The translations under genes and the position numbers were made by a program. A stretch of DNA of 64,000 bases, taken from Membranipora membranacea (lineage: Eukaryota > Bryozoa > Gymnolaemata > Cheilostomatida > Membraniporidae). How positions within the stretch are numbered: the first letter of the stretch is position 1; each line of letters opens with the position of its first letter. Location: NCBI GenBank assembly GCA_914767715.1, contig OU612070.1, positions 19,208,025-19,272,024 of the forward strand, given 5' to 3'. This document shows positions 46,520 to 59,068 of this stretch, in pieces. The notes under the pieces are model-generated. The model ran no database searches. It was not told the DNA's origin and worked only from the letters and a program-made list of their open reading frames with translations.

Positions 46520-47117
46520 GCCAAGATGGAAACCATAAAATTTGACACATCATCATCAATAGTAAAATTTTGACAGTGATAAAACAGATAAAATCTCTCA
46601 GTTGGATATGTTTGAGACAAGAAACTGGTTATACAGGTAAACACAAAGTAAAAACCAGTCATATGGTCGAGGGTAAAAAGCAGCATGAGTAAAAATGACT
46701 GGATGAAAGACTAAAAATACAGAGAGTAGTAAAAGTTGTACCTCACAGGATGTGACCTTGACCATTCAGGACTGGACAGAATTTTACCAAATATTTCTAG
46801 TCCTATAACTAAATGGTTTAATTATCAAAACTTGTTGACGATAAGATATTGCCCTTATTATATAAAGGTACAATAAAGGCATTCTACAAAGAAACTGAAT
46901 TATGTTTGCATTATTGTTTGAGGTAACATGTTCCCACTTGCTGTGCTAATGTTTTACATAAAAGAACTTACATGAGTAGTCATCGTTTTAGTATAACACC
47001 GTATTCAACTTGTGATAACTCTTTTTCTCCTCAAAAATTGAATTGTTTGACTGTATTGATACCGAAATCGGGGTGAATTGCATTCTCTTATTATAGTAGC
47101 TGAAGACAGACTTCCTA
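46520..47117. other. Intergenic, nothing recognised
   Basis: AT-rich sequence between the LINE 5' end and the last exon of transporter copy B. It should contain that gene's 3' UTR. No further gene was seen. Confidence 0.4.
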
Positions 47118-50100
47118 TCAGCATGAGCCCCTTATAGAATCTGAGCTCAGCTGCTTTCCCAACATTCTCATGGTTATCAGAAAGATAGCAAGTGCTGTGA
47201 ACTACAATGAAAACAATGAGTTATGAGTATTGCTAATATAAATGGCTACAACTTGGTTAGCAATAGAGGGACATGAGAGCTTCATATTGTGGTATCGAGC
47301 AAATAAACAGTGGTTATCCCCCTTGATATTAAACAAAGTATACTAACTGGCTCAGACATTTATCTTAGTACTCACTATTGTTTTGTATTTGTATTGTCTA
47401 TTATTTCTTACCTTGTCAATATGTATATATATTCTGTTTTATTTCAGTAGCTTAGAGTGACAATCAACACTTGTCATTGTGTAACAAACCTTTACATTAT
47501 TGTTAATACAATTTTGCCAGTTTTGCAGTTAAGCAAATAAAAACAATCAAAATAAATATTCAGAATACTTATTTCTGTGTAATGTTTATTTAATATCGAT
47601 CTAAGGAGGATTTCTGGGATATCGGAGTTTGTTGATAGTTTTGCATCAAGGCAAAAAACGGATATAATCTCGGAAACTAAATATCGATCTAAGGAGGATT
47701 TCTGGAATATCAGAGTTTGTTGATAGTTTTGCATCGAGGCTAAAAATGGATATAATCTCGGAAACTAAATATCGATCTAAGGTACCTACCGCAAAAGAAT
47801 ATATGATTGCGATACTGGCTGTTGCCCACGGAAAGCCAACATACTGAGTGGTTGTCCCGACTAGAGGCGGTCCCAACATTGATCCAATAGCTTTTGCAAA
47901 ATTAACAGCTGAGGAAATAATTGCATAAGTATTCAAACCGACTGATCCATGTTCATTTGCTCTGAAAAAAACAAAGAGTATATAAGAAGGTTTTATACTC
48001 TGGTTGTTTATGGATGGTGGCATTCTGATTCTGGATGCCACTACCATCAACAAGCAGTGTCTTAAGGAAAATCTGTGAAAGTATTAAATTTGCAGTGAAA
48101 CCTAGATATTGTCATCTCAACAACCTCATGATTTGTGAATAAAGATAGCCCCAAAACTTTCATTTTCTATCGTTTGCAATGGAAACTCATCTCAGACTCT
48201 TTTGTGGAGTATATTGATTTGGTAGGGTTTAAAAGTGCATTAATTTAGATTCAAATTAACGCCAGCATCATGTTAATTGGATTTCCAAACACATGAAGTG
48301 GCTGTAGAGACAACATTAGACTATACACATTGCTAGATTTGGTTGAGTTGCCTGCTTTCTAGCCCTCAATGGTAGCATCATTGTATTTTTCCAATTGGCT
48401 GTTTTACAACCCCAAAAGAATGAGCTATGTGCGTAGGTATTATGAAACACAAACTGTGATTGCAATTTCGCAAAACCCATGCTGAATATGATTTGATTAT
48501 CAAATCAGAAATTGACACTACAAAACTTAGTTATCAGCTGTTATGCGTTACTGGCAATTGTGGTTTTTCAGTAAATACATTTTTATTTCCTACTCAAGAA
48601 ACGAACCAGACTTGAATGGAGCGTTGACAATCACTTACAATGCAAGATTCACCAATGCTTGGTATACCGGAACAAGGATATGAGGTTCCAGATATGCAGA
48701 CACCCCGAATGTCGTTACTGTCATTGGCAAATAGCTAAAATATTAAGATAAAGACTTATACGTTACAGGTGATGATTTCAGTGAAGGGTTCATATATACC
48801 AGAGATATTCTGGAGCATCCACACATTGATAAGGCTGTAAAATTTCATTTTAATCTATTTTGTTATACTTTTATTATTTACGTGCCATACTTACGATGCT
48901 ATTAATATATCGCAGGATAGAAATTAGAAATTAGGCAATAAATAAACTTTTAAAAAAAACTTTCTTCCTCTTCTAAGTCATGCGAAGTTATACAGTTGCA
49001 GGCTTTGTGTGTAAAACTCATTTAGTGTTAGAAGGTACAACCAACCAAGATGAATGTTATAACTCAAGTCTCAATTTGTTTCCTTGTGTTATGCCTCATA
49101 GCAAACAGAGAGGGTTCCGTCTGATAAGATTTGTTCATCTGTATTTTGAAAGATGTTGCACTTACTTTTTATTTTTGAAGAGGGGAGCGAGAAATGGACT
49201 CGGACACACCAAGAAGAAACATAGTATGAATATTGGTGATATAATCATAATCGTCGAGTACACATATCCCTGCATGAAGAAATATTAATCATTGCCATCT
49301 CAAAACAACAAACCACTGGAAAATCTCCCTTTTTTACATACTACAACAAACTGCCTGCTGTTTTTAAAGAAACTCGATATTATTCTTCTTTTAGTCATTA
49401 CCTGCAATTTAATGCTGGCGTTCATGTCATTTGCGTACACACGAAGATAACATTCAATCTCGTTTGGTTGATTTTCCTTTTTAATTCTTTCGTCTCATAA
49501 TAGACAAATAATACGGCAGCATAAGAAAAGTATTACAAAATTATAGCATGCATGAGCTTGATAATTTATTGTGCCATTATCACATACCCGATTAATAATT
49601 ACAGATGCGGCAAGGTTACCAATCATGTACATCACTGGTCCTACAGAATAGTAAAAACTCCAAGTCGATATCGGCACTGCAAACTGCGGAAACAAAAATA
49701 CTCAATTTCAATTATCATCGATTTTGAATTATTTGATGGTGTTGTGCTGCCCACTTTGTTCTTTCGACACCCTTGTTTGCAGTCGACTTCACTAAAATAT
49801 ATTAATATTGGTCTGATAACTCCAACAAGGATATTTATGTGAAGGCACTTAATCTCTATGCCGCACACTGAGCGGTTACTAGGGCGAATCGACGAGGCTT
49901 TTAATTGCACATCATCCCTTTATTTCTCTCTCAAACAACACTCACTAATCTGAATCAAGGAGTTAAAGACTGTTTATCATATTATATTATTCCAAAAAAG
50001 GAGGTGAAAAAAGGATATCATATGATATCAATTGAATTAAAAATAGCTGCCAATAGCAAAGCGATAAATAATTAGTTCACACTCAACAAGACGGCAAATG

Positions 50101-53100
50101 TTATTATTTATGCCTCTAGAAGTGAATCAGAATTTTTATTATTATGGCATTTCCAGTGACAGCCACTACATCCATTGTGAAAATCTGATATGTGACAGGT
50201 GATGGTCGTTACATTTATTATATCATTGTCTAACCAAGTACTTTTATGCCCTTTGCAGGGATCAATTATATGCCAGTAAATATTCTGATATGCTTTAACT
50301 CTGGATCAAACCTGTTGGGTCGGATAATGAATACAATTTCTACTTGCGGGGTCAACAATCAGCAAACAGAATCTAAAATTGAGCACTTAAACTATAATGG
50401 TCACTGGAGTGTAAAAGATCTAAATTTGAATTTTATAAGCAATGACGATATCAATTGTGCTCAAGGATCAGATAAGATTGACACCGCCTACCCTCAGAAT
50501 CACAATTTACCAGCCTTTCTGGCTACATTTACGCACAGCACTGCCTATAAACTTCTGTTTGATTTGATGTCATCAAAACTGATTACCAATTCAAGCTATA
50601 GGTGCCATAAATAAATTCCATAAAGTTTCTTGTGTATGACATACCTGGGCCCTAGTTTAGAAAATGGTAGGGGAGGCAAATTAGTCCAAGGCTAATTAGT
50701 CCAAGGCCAGTCCAAAGCATCACCAGGAGGGGTGCTGTAAGCTCCTCTCTAAGTAATTTAAAAAATTTAATTAGCAAATTGAAATCCCAGAGGAGCTGAT
50801 TCTGACATGGATTATTAATTATTATAGTTTTTTTAGGCCACTGTACTTAGATTTCTAGAGGAGGCAATGCCCTGCCTCCCCTAGAACTACGGGCCTGCAT
50901 TTTATACTTACTGTTTGAACTACCCAGTCGCCGATCATGTTGTAGAAACCACAGATCCCGTAATCTGTTGCAAGTAACACCATCAGTAGAATGAGGACTC
51001 CTGGCAGCCGTATGAAGTCGCTTAATCCCTTTGTTTCTCCACCGACTTTCACATCGGCTAGTTTTAGAAACAAAAACATGAACAGTCAATACGATTGAAA
51101 TAAATTTGTAGTACAAGCAAAGTGAGAAGATAAAATGATACTGCCAAATAATTTATATCTAGGGGAAAATCACTTTTTTTATGGATGATTGAAGATATTC
51201 TAGTACTTTCATGTCAAGAGTTAAATTGACAAAGACTAATCTCCGAAGTGATCAACCGATTTTACAGCATAAGCATCAATCACATAAGCCACAGCTGCGA
51301 GTACTTGATAGTAGTGAAGGTGTGTGGACTTTAAATGACAATGACAATGACTAGCTTTGGGTTTTGACAAATCTCATGTATAGTTCATTAAGACGCTTGT
51401 GAATTTGTGAATTTGCAAAATACTCCCCCATCTTCTGACTGGTAATGCAGATCGTAAAAGTTCACTCACTTATATTGGGAACACAGAAGATACATGGTAC
51501 GGCGCTCAAGCAGACTATAACTCCAATCACTATAAAGCTGAATACGAATCCAACCCACTAAAACAGCCAAAATGATGCATCAGACTAGTACACAATTGAA
51601 GCTATTTTCCAACTCTTGTTTGTCATCAAATAAAAGCTGTGATTTTTCAACAAAATTGCTACATAATTGGGAAACATATCATCTAAGCATTCAATGCATA
51701 CCTTAATTAAAGCACCTCCGATCAGCCCTCCCAGGAGATAGCCTAATCCCAAAGCCAATTCTAACCAACTCTGTAAGAAGGCACATGGCAATACGTGATC
51801 AGCGATTGTATGGCAACCTTATGGTGAGCATGCTGATTTTACACATCATTCTGAGTGTTAAAATCTGTGACACTACCCCTGTAGATGAAAGTGTGTCCAT
51901 TTAGGAAATTGGTTCTTTGCATACACATGTTGTTTGAAAATTAATTTATTGGGGTCATATGATGAATTAGTATGTTTCTGTCATCCTGAACTTAATTAAT
52001 GAGCGATGTAAATATGATGTATCTATGATCAGACTAACAATGCATCGTACTCACAAACATTGTAGCATTGGTGTAAGATTTGGACTGCATGAGTATTGCT
52101 GTGCAGGAGACATTCAACAATATTGCTCCAGACCCCGAAACTGTCCTCGTAATAGCAAACAGTGCGAACAAAAGCCACGGCTGTCTCAGATACGCAATCA
52201 ACCTTAATTGATAAACATTGAAAATAGGTATTCTACAAAACGATGAAAACTGGCTCACAGAAAGTTCTGAAATTTTGGCAGTTTTGTTGGCTTCGGGTTG
52301 GAGTTTGAACTGCCACTCTATTATTAGGCTGGTTTCTTGTTTCTTCAGATTTAATCTTGCGTATCAGTTGATATCTAATGGTTACGTCGCTTATGTAATA
52401 CTCCTATCTATGACAGGCCATAGGCTGTACCTTCATTTGTACATGTCACATTTAATTGGGTATGTCAGTCGCCAAGCTGATATACGCACTGATATTACCG
52501 ATGGACTGATGCAAATGAAATGACCAGCATCAGTCTAGAATCAATTGGAGCATTGACAAATCAAATGGTAATTTTGGATCTGAGCCAGGTCAAGAATGCT
52601 TAGTGAAACCTAAAATTCTGGCCATGAGACATAGTTCTACACAGTCAAATAGCTGATAGTGAAGGTCTGATTTATTTATTTTACATGATGATTGTTGGCT
52701 ATGACATGTAAGGCAAACTTCTGAACTATTAAAAGTTTTGTGGCCTGTCTTGTTTGATGTCAAAGGCAAAATAAAGAAATGAGGCATAAAGCTGAACTAG
52801 ACTTGCCAAAGTCCTTTCACTTAAGAGTATATCAACGCTCCTTTGTTGAAGAGGTGATTCAAACATTATCTTGGTCCAAAAGATGATTTTATTTACTGGT
52901 ATTATATTGAGAACATAGAAACTTACCCAAATAAAACAGAGGATATTCCGCAGACAGCAGCGCCTAACATCATAGACTTTTTGGCAGTTATCTGTCTGAT
53001 CTACCAATATTTCAATATCAGAATTTATAAGTGATCCTTCAGACATATTTGTTGAGTTTAATGAATGAAAAACGACTGAAGAAAGATAAGTGCTGGTCAG

Positions 53101-53659
53101 GTGACTGAGTCATGGTAGGCCCAAGGCCATATGGGGAGCCTCATTTACTGAATAGCTTTCCAACGGTATATAAAATGTTCAAATTGATCAACATTGATAT
53201 CATAACCTTAAACAAAATTGTCAAAAATGTTTTGCAAACACAATTCAATGGTCTCTGGTAATGCTGTCAGGGATTGGTGGGGTTTAGCTGAGATAACCAC
53301 AAAATCTGTATAACAATGTCTTTAATAAAAATTTAAAAATCTCAGCAAACAGCAGAACAACAAAAGTAGAGGGTATTGATACTCACTAGTACTGGACAGA
53401 GTGGGCCGAGAATCAAGCGTCCGAAATCATAGCTTCCCATAACGATCCCAGTTTGATATTCCACTAATCCTCGCTTCTTAGCTTCATAATTGAAGAATGT
53501 TACTGGCATACTATCTACGCAGAGTCCCAACATATTGGTGCTGACTATCGCCAATATTATCATGGTCTCCTTCAGTTTCGAGCCTGATGTTAATCCTTTC
53601 GTCTCAATTATCTGTTCTTCACCATCGCTTAAGAGATGATCTTGTTCTTCAGCTGCCAT
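47118..53659 (-). CDS. SLC18B1-like major facilitator transporter, copy B (intact)
   Basis: Eleven exons join in frame to 448 residues plus stop: 53387-53659, 52927-53000, 52055-52202, 51702-51770, 51470-51557, 50912-51057, 49588-49683, 49166-49269, 48639-48734, 47786-47961 and 47118-47194. All junctions have GT/AG and matching phases, and the total is 1347 nt. The length fits SLC18B1 (about 456 residues in vertebrates). The pattern is MFS-like: an acidic N-terminus, a first helix with TNMLGLCVDSMPVTFFNYEA, the cytosolic-loop position with DFGRLILGP, a fourth helix with GLGYLLGGLIGG, and a late GSMLGPPLVGTTTQYVGF. SLC18B1 proteins are proton-coupled vesicular polyamine carriers; whether this diverged copy shares that substrate is inference. 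The gene is one of a tandem set. Confidence 0.82.
47593..47782. repeat. 88-bp tandem duplication next to the exon 10 donor of copy B
   Basis: ATATCGATCTAAGG recurs at 47593, 47681 and 47769, enclosing two diverged 88-bp units that share TTTGTTGATAGTTTTGCATC and GATATAATCTCGGAAAC. The rightmost end lies just inside the intron after the exon 10 donor. It is absent from copy A at the matching place. Confidence 0.85.
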
Positions 53660-53719
53660 GCTTTCAGACCCACCTTTCCTGTAAATTAAAGTATTTTATA
53701 AGATTTTGTAAAAGAAGAC

Positions 53720-54870
53720 TATGTGTTACAGTTATAGGGTTTCCATAGAATTTACCTATCTTTACTATTTGACTAATTGGGCAGACCTGCTAAGTTACAT
53801 TCTAAAGGTATCCTGCAATTCTTTGTCCAGCGCAGGAAAAACCCGTTTGACTTAATCATGGATGAATAAACTGTTTCAACATTTTGTCCTCCATCGCATA
53901 ACTAATATTTACTTTTCTAGGCTAGCTGACAATTTACTTACCTTGCATTGTCCATGATGAAAGTTAACCATGTATCACTGTATCAGTGACTGAGTGTGGA
54001 GTATTGAGTCTTACACTGAGTATACTTGACTTCGAACTAGAGTGAAACATACATGACAAGTAGCCCTATTTGGTAGGGTAACCTCAGATACTTGAGCCAG
54101 TTACCCTTATGTACCAGATGGCCCTACACCCGCTGGGCTGCATCCATTCATAAATAGTTTATAATTATACATCAATGGGTGTCATTGATCGTTCAGTGAC
54201 AGGTAGGATTGTGATCGAAGGTATCATAACGATTAATCAACCAGAATAATAATTGTGTTGACACAATCTGGGGTTCAATGAGCAGATTCAACACGTCGTT
54301 CCCCATGACAAAGTTTGACTTACAGATATTTGGCCTTGATGAAGCAGGTTACATATCACTTTACCAGTGAGTGTTGAAACAAGGTTTCACTTCCTGGGTT
54401 TGCCAGACCAAGTCAGAAGATTTGCTAACGCATGCAATACAGCAGTCCTTATAGACCTGTGACTTTATTTGTGCTCTTTACACTGCAAGATTAGTTGATA
54501 ACCAACAACGGGTTAAATGTTGAGGGTTATTCTGTGAAATTCAGCCATGCATGCGTGCATAAGGGTTCACAAACTAGGCTTTAATGCATAACTTCTAGCT
54601 TGTATGCTGCAAAGCTATGCTCATCATTAATATCATTTCTCTCCTTAGCACACTACAAATACATGAATTTTTGTTTTGATAATGAAGGTTCGATAACAGT
54701 TAGAGGCTAGATCAAGTCTTATTTATAGGGTTAGTTAATCAATGTCATATGTTCAATGTTATGTTTGATTAAAACTGCATTGCATGCTTGATTGACTATA
54801 CAGAGAACAGACTTGTCATCAAATTCCAAAACTGGCACAGTTTCAATTTTGCAGATTTACAATTAAGCTT
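53720..54870. other. Upstream flank of copy B, matching the upstream flank of copy A
   Basis: 54345-54670 resembles 63715-63990 (shared GACTTTATTTGTGC, GCACAAGGGTTCACA-type and AGCTATGCTCATCA blocks). This shows the duplicated unit extends well 5' of exon 1. It also contains the likely promoter of copy B; no clear TATA box was chosen. Confidence 0.5.
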
Positions 54871-54881
54871 ATCATACTCAC

Positions 54882-54995
54882 AAACATAGTAGCATTAGAA
54901 GAAGATTTAGACTGCATCAGTATAGCTGAGCAAGATACATTCAATAAAATAGCTCCAGATCCTGAGATTGTCTCATGATAGTGAACCATGAATTT
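54882..54995 (-). pseudogene. Isolated relic of transporter exon 3
   Basis: The minus strand encodes SGSGAILLNVSCSAILMQSK followed by an SSSNATMF end and a retained GTGAGT donor, as in exon 3 of copies A and B. The upstream half of the exon is degraded and no neighbouring exons are present. It lies 5' of copy B, so it is a leftover of an earlier or partial copy. Confidence 0.8.
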
Positions 54996-55139
54996 TAGCT
55001 AGTTGATCCTACTGATGAGACAAGTGTTACCTGTTTCGTTATTTGTACGTTCATAATTTCGAATTGATAAATTAAAAGAAAGGATAATGAGACAACACAG
55101 TTTGATAATCATATAAGATAAATTGAGATGAAGTATTTG

Positions 55140-55395
55140 TCTGGAATCACCATGTTGATTGGTTACCTCTTGGCTCGCCCTCAAATATGTACCCATTTCT
55201 ATGGATAGAGCTGAGAAAAAAACTTGAAATAAAAATATGCCATCACTGGGACATGAACAGGACCCTCACTCTGAAAATTCAGAGACGCTAAACGCTCAGC
55301 CACACCAGCCCGCTGTAGCTTGAAGAGCTCAGTGCGAACCGATGTTTCAGGCTCAGTGCAAACCGGCATTAGGTCGATCAATGGAAATGTCGTGA
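55140..55395 (-). mobile_element. tRNA-derived SINE (copy 2)
   Basis: The minus strand has TGGCTGAGCGTTTAG (55290-55304), an A box, and GGTCCTGTTCATGTCCC (55248-55264), a B-box region. It matches the more degraded element at 25322-25570. The head resembles a serine/leucine-type tRNA with a long variable arm. Confidence 0.6.
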
Positions 55396-55399
55396 TTCT

Positions 55400-56405
55400 C
55401 TCTTTATGCCATTGTTTTTCAAGGCTTTCCTTCTCAATTTCAATTTAGTTTGAAGGGACTTTCTTTGCACCATTCAACCGAACCCAAAAGAAACAGTTCT
55501 ATGTATGGATACCAAGATTGAAAATCTCCATGTTTTTATACCCATTGAGGGGTGCTTTCAGCCCATTCATCAATGAGTTGATTTCGATCTGAAAATAAGG
55601 GCAAGTGTCATTCCTTCCAGGAAAAAGCCCAACAAACAACACATTCTGACTTTATTACAGGTACTGACATAGCTACCAGCTACACCTAATATTCCTCAGT
55701 GTTCGATAAGATCAAAGGCGATGGCGATGCTGGCTTGCTCAAAGGTTTGCATGACAAACTCTTTGTGAATCTTGAAAAAATTGGAAGAAAGTAATAGTGA
55801 TAGCAGTTCAAAATAACCTCAGGACCTACCCGATGTATGAGGAGGAATTCAAATCTCATGGAGTTGAAGCTATTTGGCTCACCAGTTTCGCATGAATTTT
55901 TGAAGTTGTTGAGATCTAAAAGGGTTGCTGCTCCTAACTCGCTGAGATCTCAAAATGAAATCAGAAACAAATTTTTAATCATTTTAATATTTTATTTAAC
56001 AATAAAACAAACATTGAGCATGAAATCATCTTAATTTCGACAATGGTATTCGAAAACACTTGCAAGCACTATTATGGAGGCAATTAATACAACGGGTGCC
56101 TCTCCCGATTATGTCATAGCACAGCATTATCTGTGCTATCCCTCTTCAAACTAAGACAAGACGGCAGAGCTGTTGTAGGAAGACAACTTCAAGGCGGTGA
56201 TAACTTCTAATCAAATTTTTCTCCTCTCAGACTGAATTATTTAGAATTCTGCATTTAGACAAGGAATATTAATCCCTTCTGAAAAATCTTAATGTGCACT
56301 ATGAATAAAATTCAGCTTGAAAAAAGTTTCACTCTTATAACAAAAACGCATGCGAGTGCATGACACCAAAAAGAGTTAATAATCGTTTCAGCATGAGAAG
56401 GTTAT
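55400..56405. other. Intergenic, nothing recognised
   Basis: Sequence between the SINE and the last exon of copy A. No coding exon, RNA gene or complete mobile element was seen. It should include the 3' UTR of copy A. Confidence 0.4.
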
Positions 56406-58931
56406 AGAATCTTAGCTCAGCTGCCTCCCCAACATTCTCATGATTATCAGGAAAGTAGCAAGTGCTGTGAACTGCAATGAGAAATGATGAGTTATGATTA
56501 TTGCTAATATAAATGGCTACAACATGGTTAGCAATAGAGGGACATGAAAGCTTCATATGCAGGCTTATAGGATTTTGGGACGCGTATAAAACAATATACC
56601 TAAGAGATTGAACCATTGACCATTTAATTTCAACCAAAAACCAACTCCTTTGTATGTTAAGATAGTTTGATTAATTATTTTCTACCACTGCAAAGCTATT
56701 CAAGGGTTATCTCTTCATGTGTTTTTCATATTATTAACAAATCTAGTAGTTTGCATCAATTGTTCAATCTTTTAACCAACTTTTGAACCTCAAAGGTGAT
56801 CATATTCTTTTGATGCAGCCTTTATCTCTCATTAACCCCACAAGGGGACAAAAAAAGTAATCCCTAGGCATGCTCATACCTACCGCTATAGAATATATGA
56901 CTGCAATGCTTGTTGTTGCCCACGGAAAACCAACATACTGAGTGGTTGTCCCAACTAGAGGCGGTCCCAACATTGATCCAATCGCCTTAGCGAAATTGAC
57001 AGCTGAGGAAATAATTGCATAAGTGTTCAAACTGGCTGATCCATGTTCATTTGCTCTGAAAATAACAAAGAGATATTAAAAGGCTATCGAAGCGCTCAAA
57101 CTCTGTTTGGTTGTGGGAAGTAGCCTTCTAGTACTTGACTCTACTACCATAAACAATAATAATTTTAAGGCAGTTCTGTAACAGTATTAAGTTTGCAATG
57201 AAAACCAAGCTATTGTGTTTTCCATAGAACCTCATGACTCGTGAATAATGGCTGCCCCAAAAATTCATTTTTTTCCGCTATTTGCACTAAAAGCTCAACT
57301 CTTTGCAGAGAAAATTGATATCTAACGTTTATCCAGTCTGTGTTCGTTTAGAACAATTTAATTTAATATAAGTGGCTGCAGTTATAACACCAGAGGAAAT
57401 TAAATGACAGGTGTAGGTATAATCGAATACTAATTTTAATAGAGATTTCAGGAAATACCATTCTTGAATATAAATCCATTAAGAAATTGGCACTACAACT
57501 ACTTTCATTAGACCACAAAAGAATTCACCATTGAACAACAAAGGGCAGTCAAACCCACTAAAAAATTCTTATTATCCAGATGCTTCTCGTTTAAAAATAA
57601 CAGTCTCAATGGTCAGGTGGTGAGACGAGCAAGAAAGGATTAACAGGAAAAACTAACAAACAGTTGTTCAGTTTCAATGGTTTGAAGGTTTTTACAGAAA
57701 TGAATGTCTTCCAATATTCTGACCAGGAATTCAACCTGACTGGTATGGAGCTATGAGAACACTTACAATGCAAGATTCACCAATGCCTGGTAAACTGGAA
57801 CGAGAATATGAGGTTGAAGATATGCCACAAATCCAAATATTGTTACTGTCATCGGCAGATAGCTAAAACATAGAGATGAAGACTTGCAACCTATAGGTAA
57901 GAGTAGGGAATATGGTAAATGCTCGATATATTTCAGAGTTTTTACAGAGCATCCACATATTGGTAAAGCTTTTCTATTCTGTGGTCCTGTGAAACAACAC
58001 GATTTTGGGTCTTGAGTGTAAACTTCAACCTATATTATAAAGAAATAGAATCGAATCATTTTTTACAAGTGCTCAGTGTTGAGCCTCATGAGCCTCGTGA
58101 TAGGTTTTTATCAGTAACAGGTCTTTTACTCACTGTTTATTTTTGAAGAGGGGAGAAAGAAGTGGACTCGGACACATGAAGAAGAAACAGAAGATAAATA
58201 TCGGTGATGTAACCATAATCGTCGAGTACACATATCCCTGCATGAAAAAACATAAATCATGATAATCTTATGAACACTGGCCACTGGTCACTGATCACTG
58301 GTCACTGGTCAGTGATCACTCAATAGTCAGCAAGCATACAAATCACCTGAACACAAATTTTCTTTGTGATGTCCTTGGCTACTACATTTAAAAAAACACC
58401 TCTGGAAAATCATCTCCATCTACCATATACTACAACAAACTACCTCAAAATAAAGAGAAATGTATCAATATAACACTGACATACATGTATTATTGTATGA
58501 TAACACCAACTTATTTTTTATTATTTTGTTCGATTGCAATTACAATGCATTTGGTTGATTTTCTTTTTTTACGCCTTTGTCCCCTTATTGTAAATTATTA
58601 TGGCAGCAGAAAAGTATTACAGAATTTGAGCACGCATGAGCTATTGTGCTGTTTTAACTTACCCGATTAACAATTACAGATGCGACAATATTACCGATCA
58701 TGTACATCACTGGTGCCACAGAATAGTAAAAGCTCCAAGTCGATATCGGCACTGCAAACTGCGGAAACAAAAATACTCAATTTCAATTATCATCGATTTT
58801 GAATTATTTGATGGTGTTGTGCTGCCCACTTTGTTCTTTGGACACCCTTGTTTGCAGTTGACTTTACTAAAATATATCAATATTGGTCTGATAACTCCAA
58901 CAAGGATATTTCTGTGAAGGCACTTAATCTC

Positions 58932-59068
58932 TATGCCGCACATAGTTTAAGTGCTCAAACGGTGCAAGATGCTGGTAGAGGCATTTCATTATCAACCACT
59001 TTCTGGTTGATAATGAAATGCCTCTACCAGCATCTTGCATCGTTTGAGCACTTAAACTATGCCGCACA
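58932..59068. repeat. Near-perfect 58-bp hairpin inserted in intron 6 of copy A, with 11-bp flanking duplication
   Basis: Arms 58941-58998 and 59004-59061 are complementary with one mismatch and a five-base loop. TATGCCGCACA occurs on both sides (58932-58942, 59058-59068), whereas the matching site in copy B (about 49859) has it once and no hairpin. Confidence 0.92.

Noticed and set aside
47492-47734. Minus-strand frame with repeated LDAKLSTNSDIPEILLRS
   Set aside because: The repetition comes from the 88-bp DNA duplication (not divisible by three) within an intron. The real coding path splices from 47786 to 47194.
50246-50614. 122-codon plus-strand frame
   Set aside because: It lies in an intron of transporter copy B, and the aligned sequence in copy A (about 59450-59730) does not keep it open.
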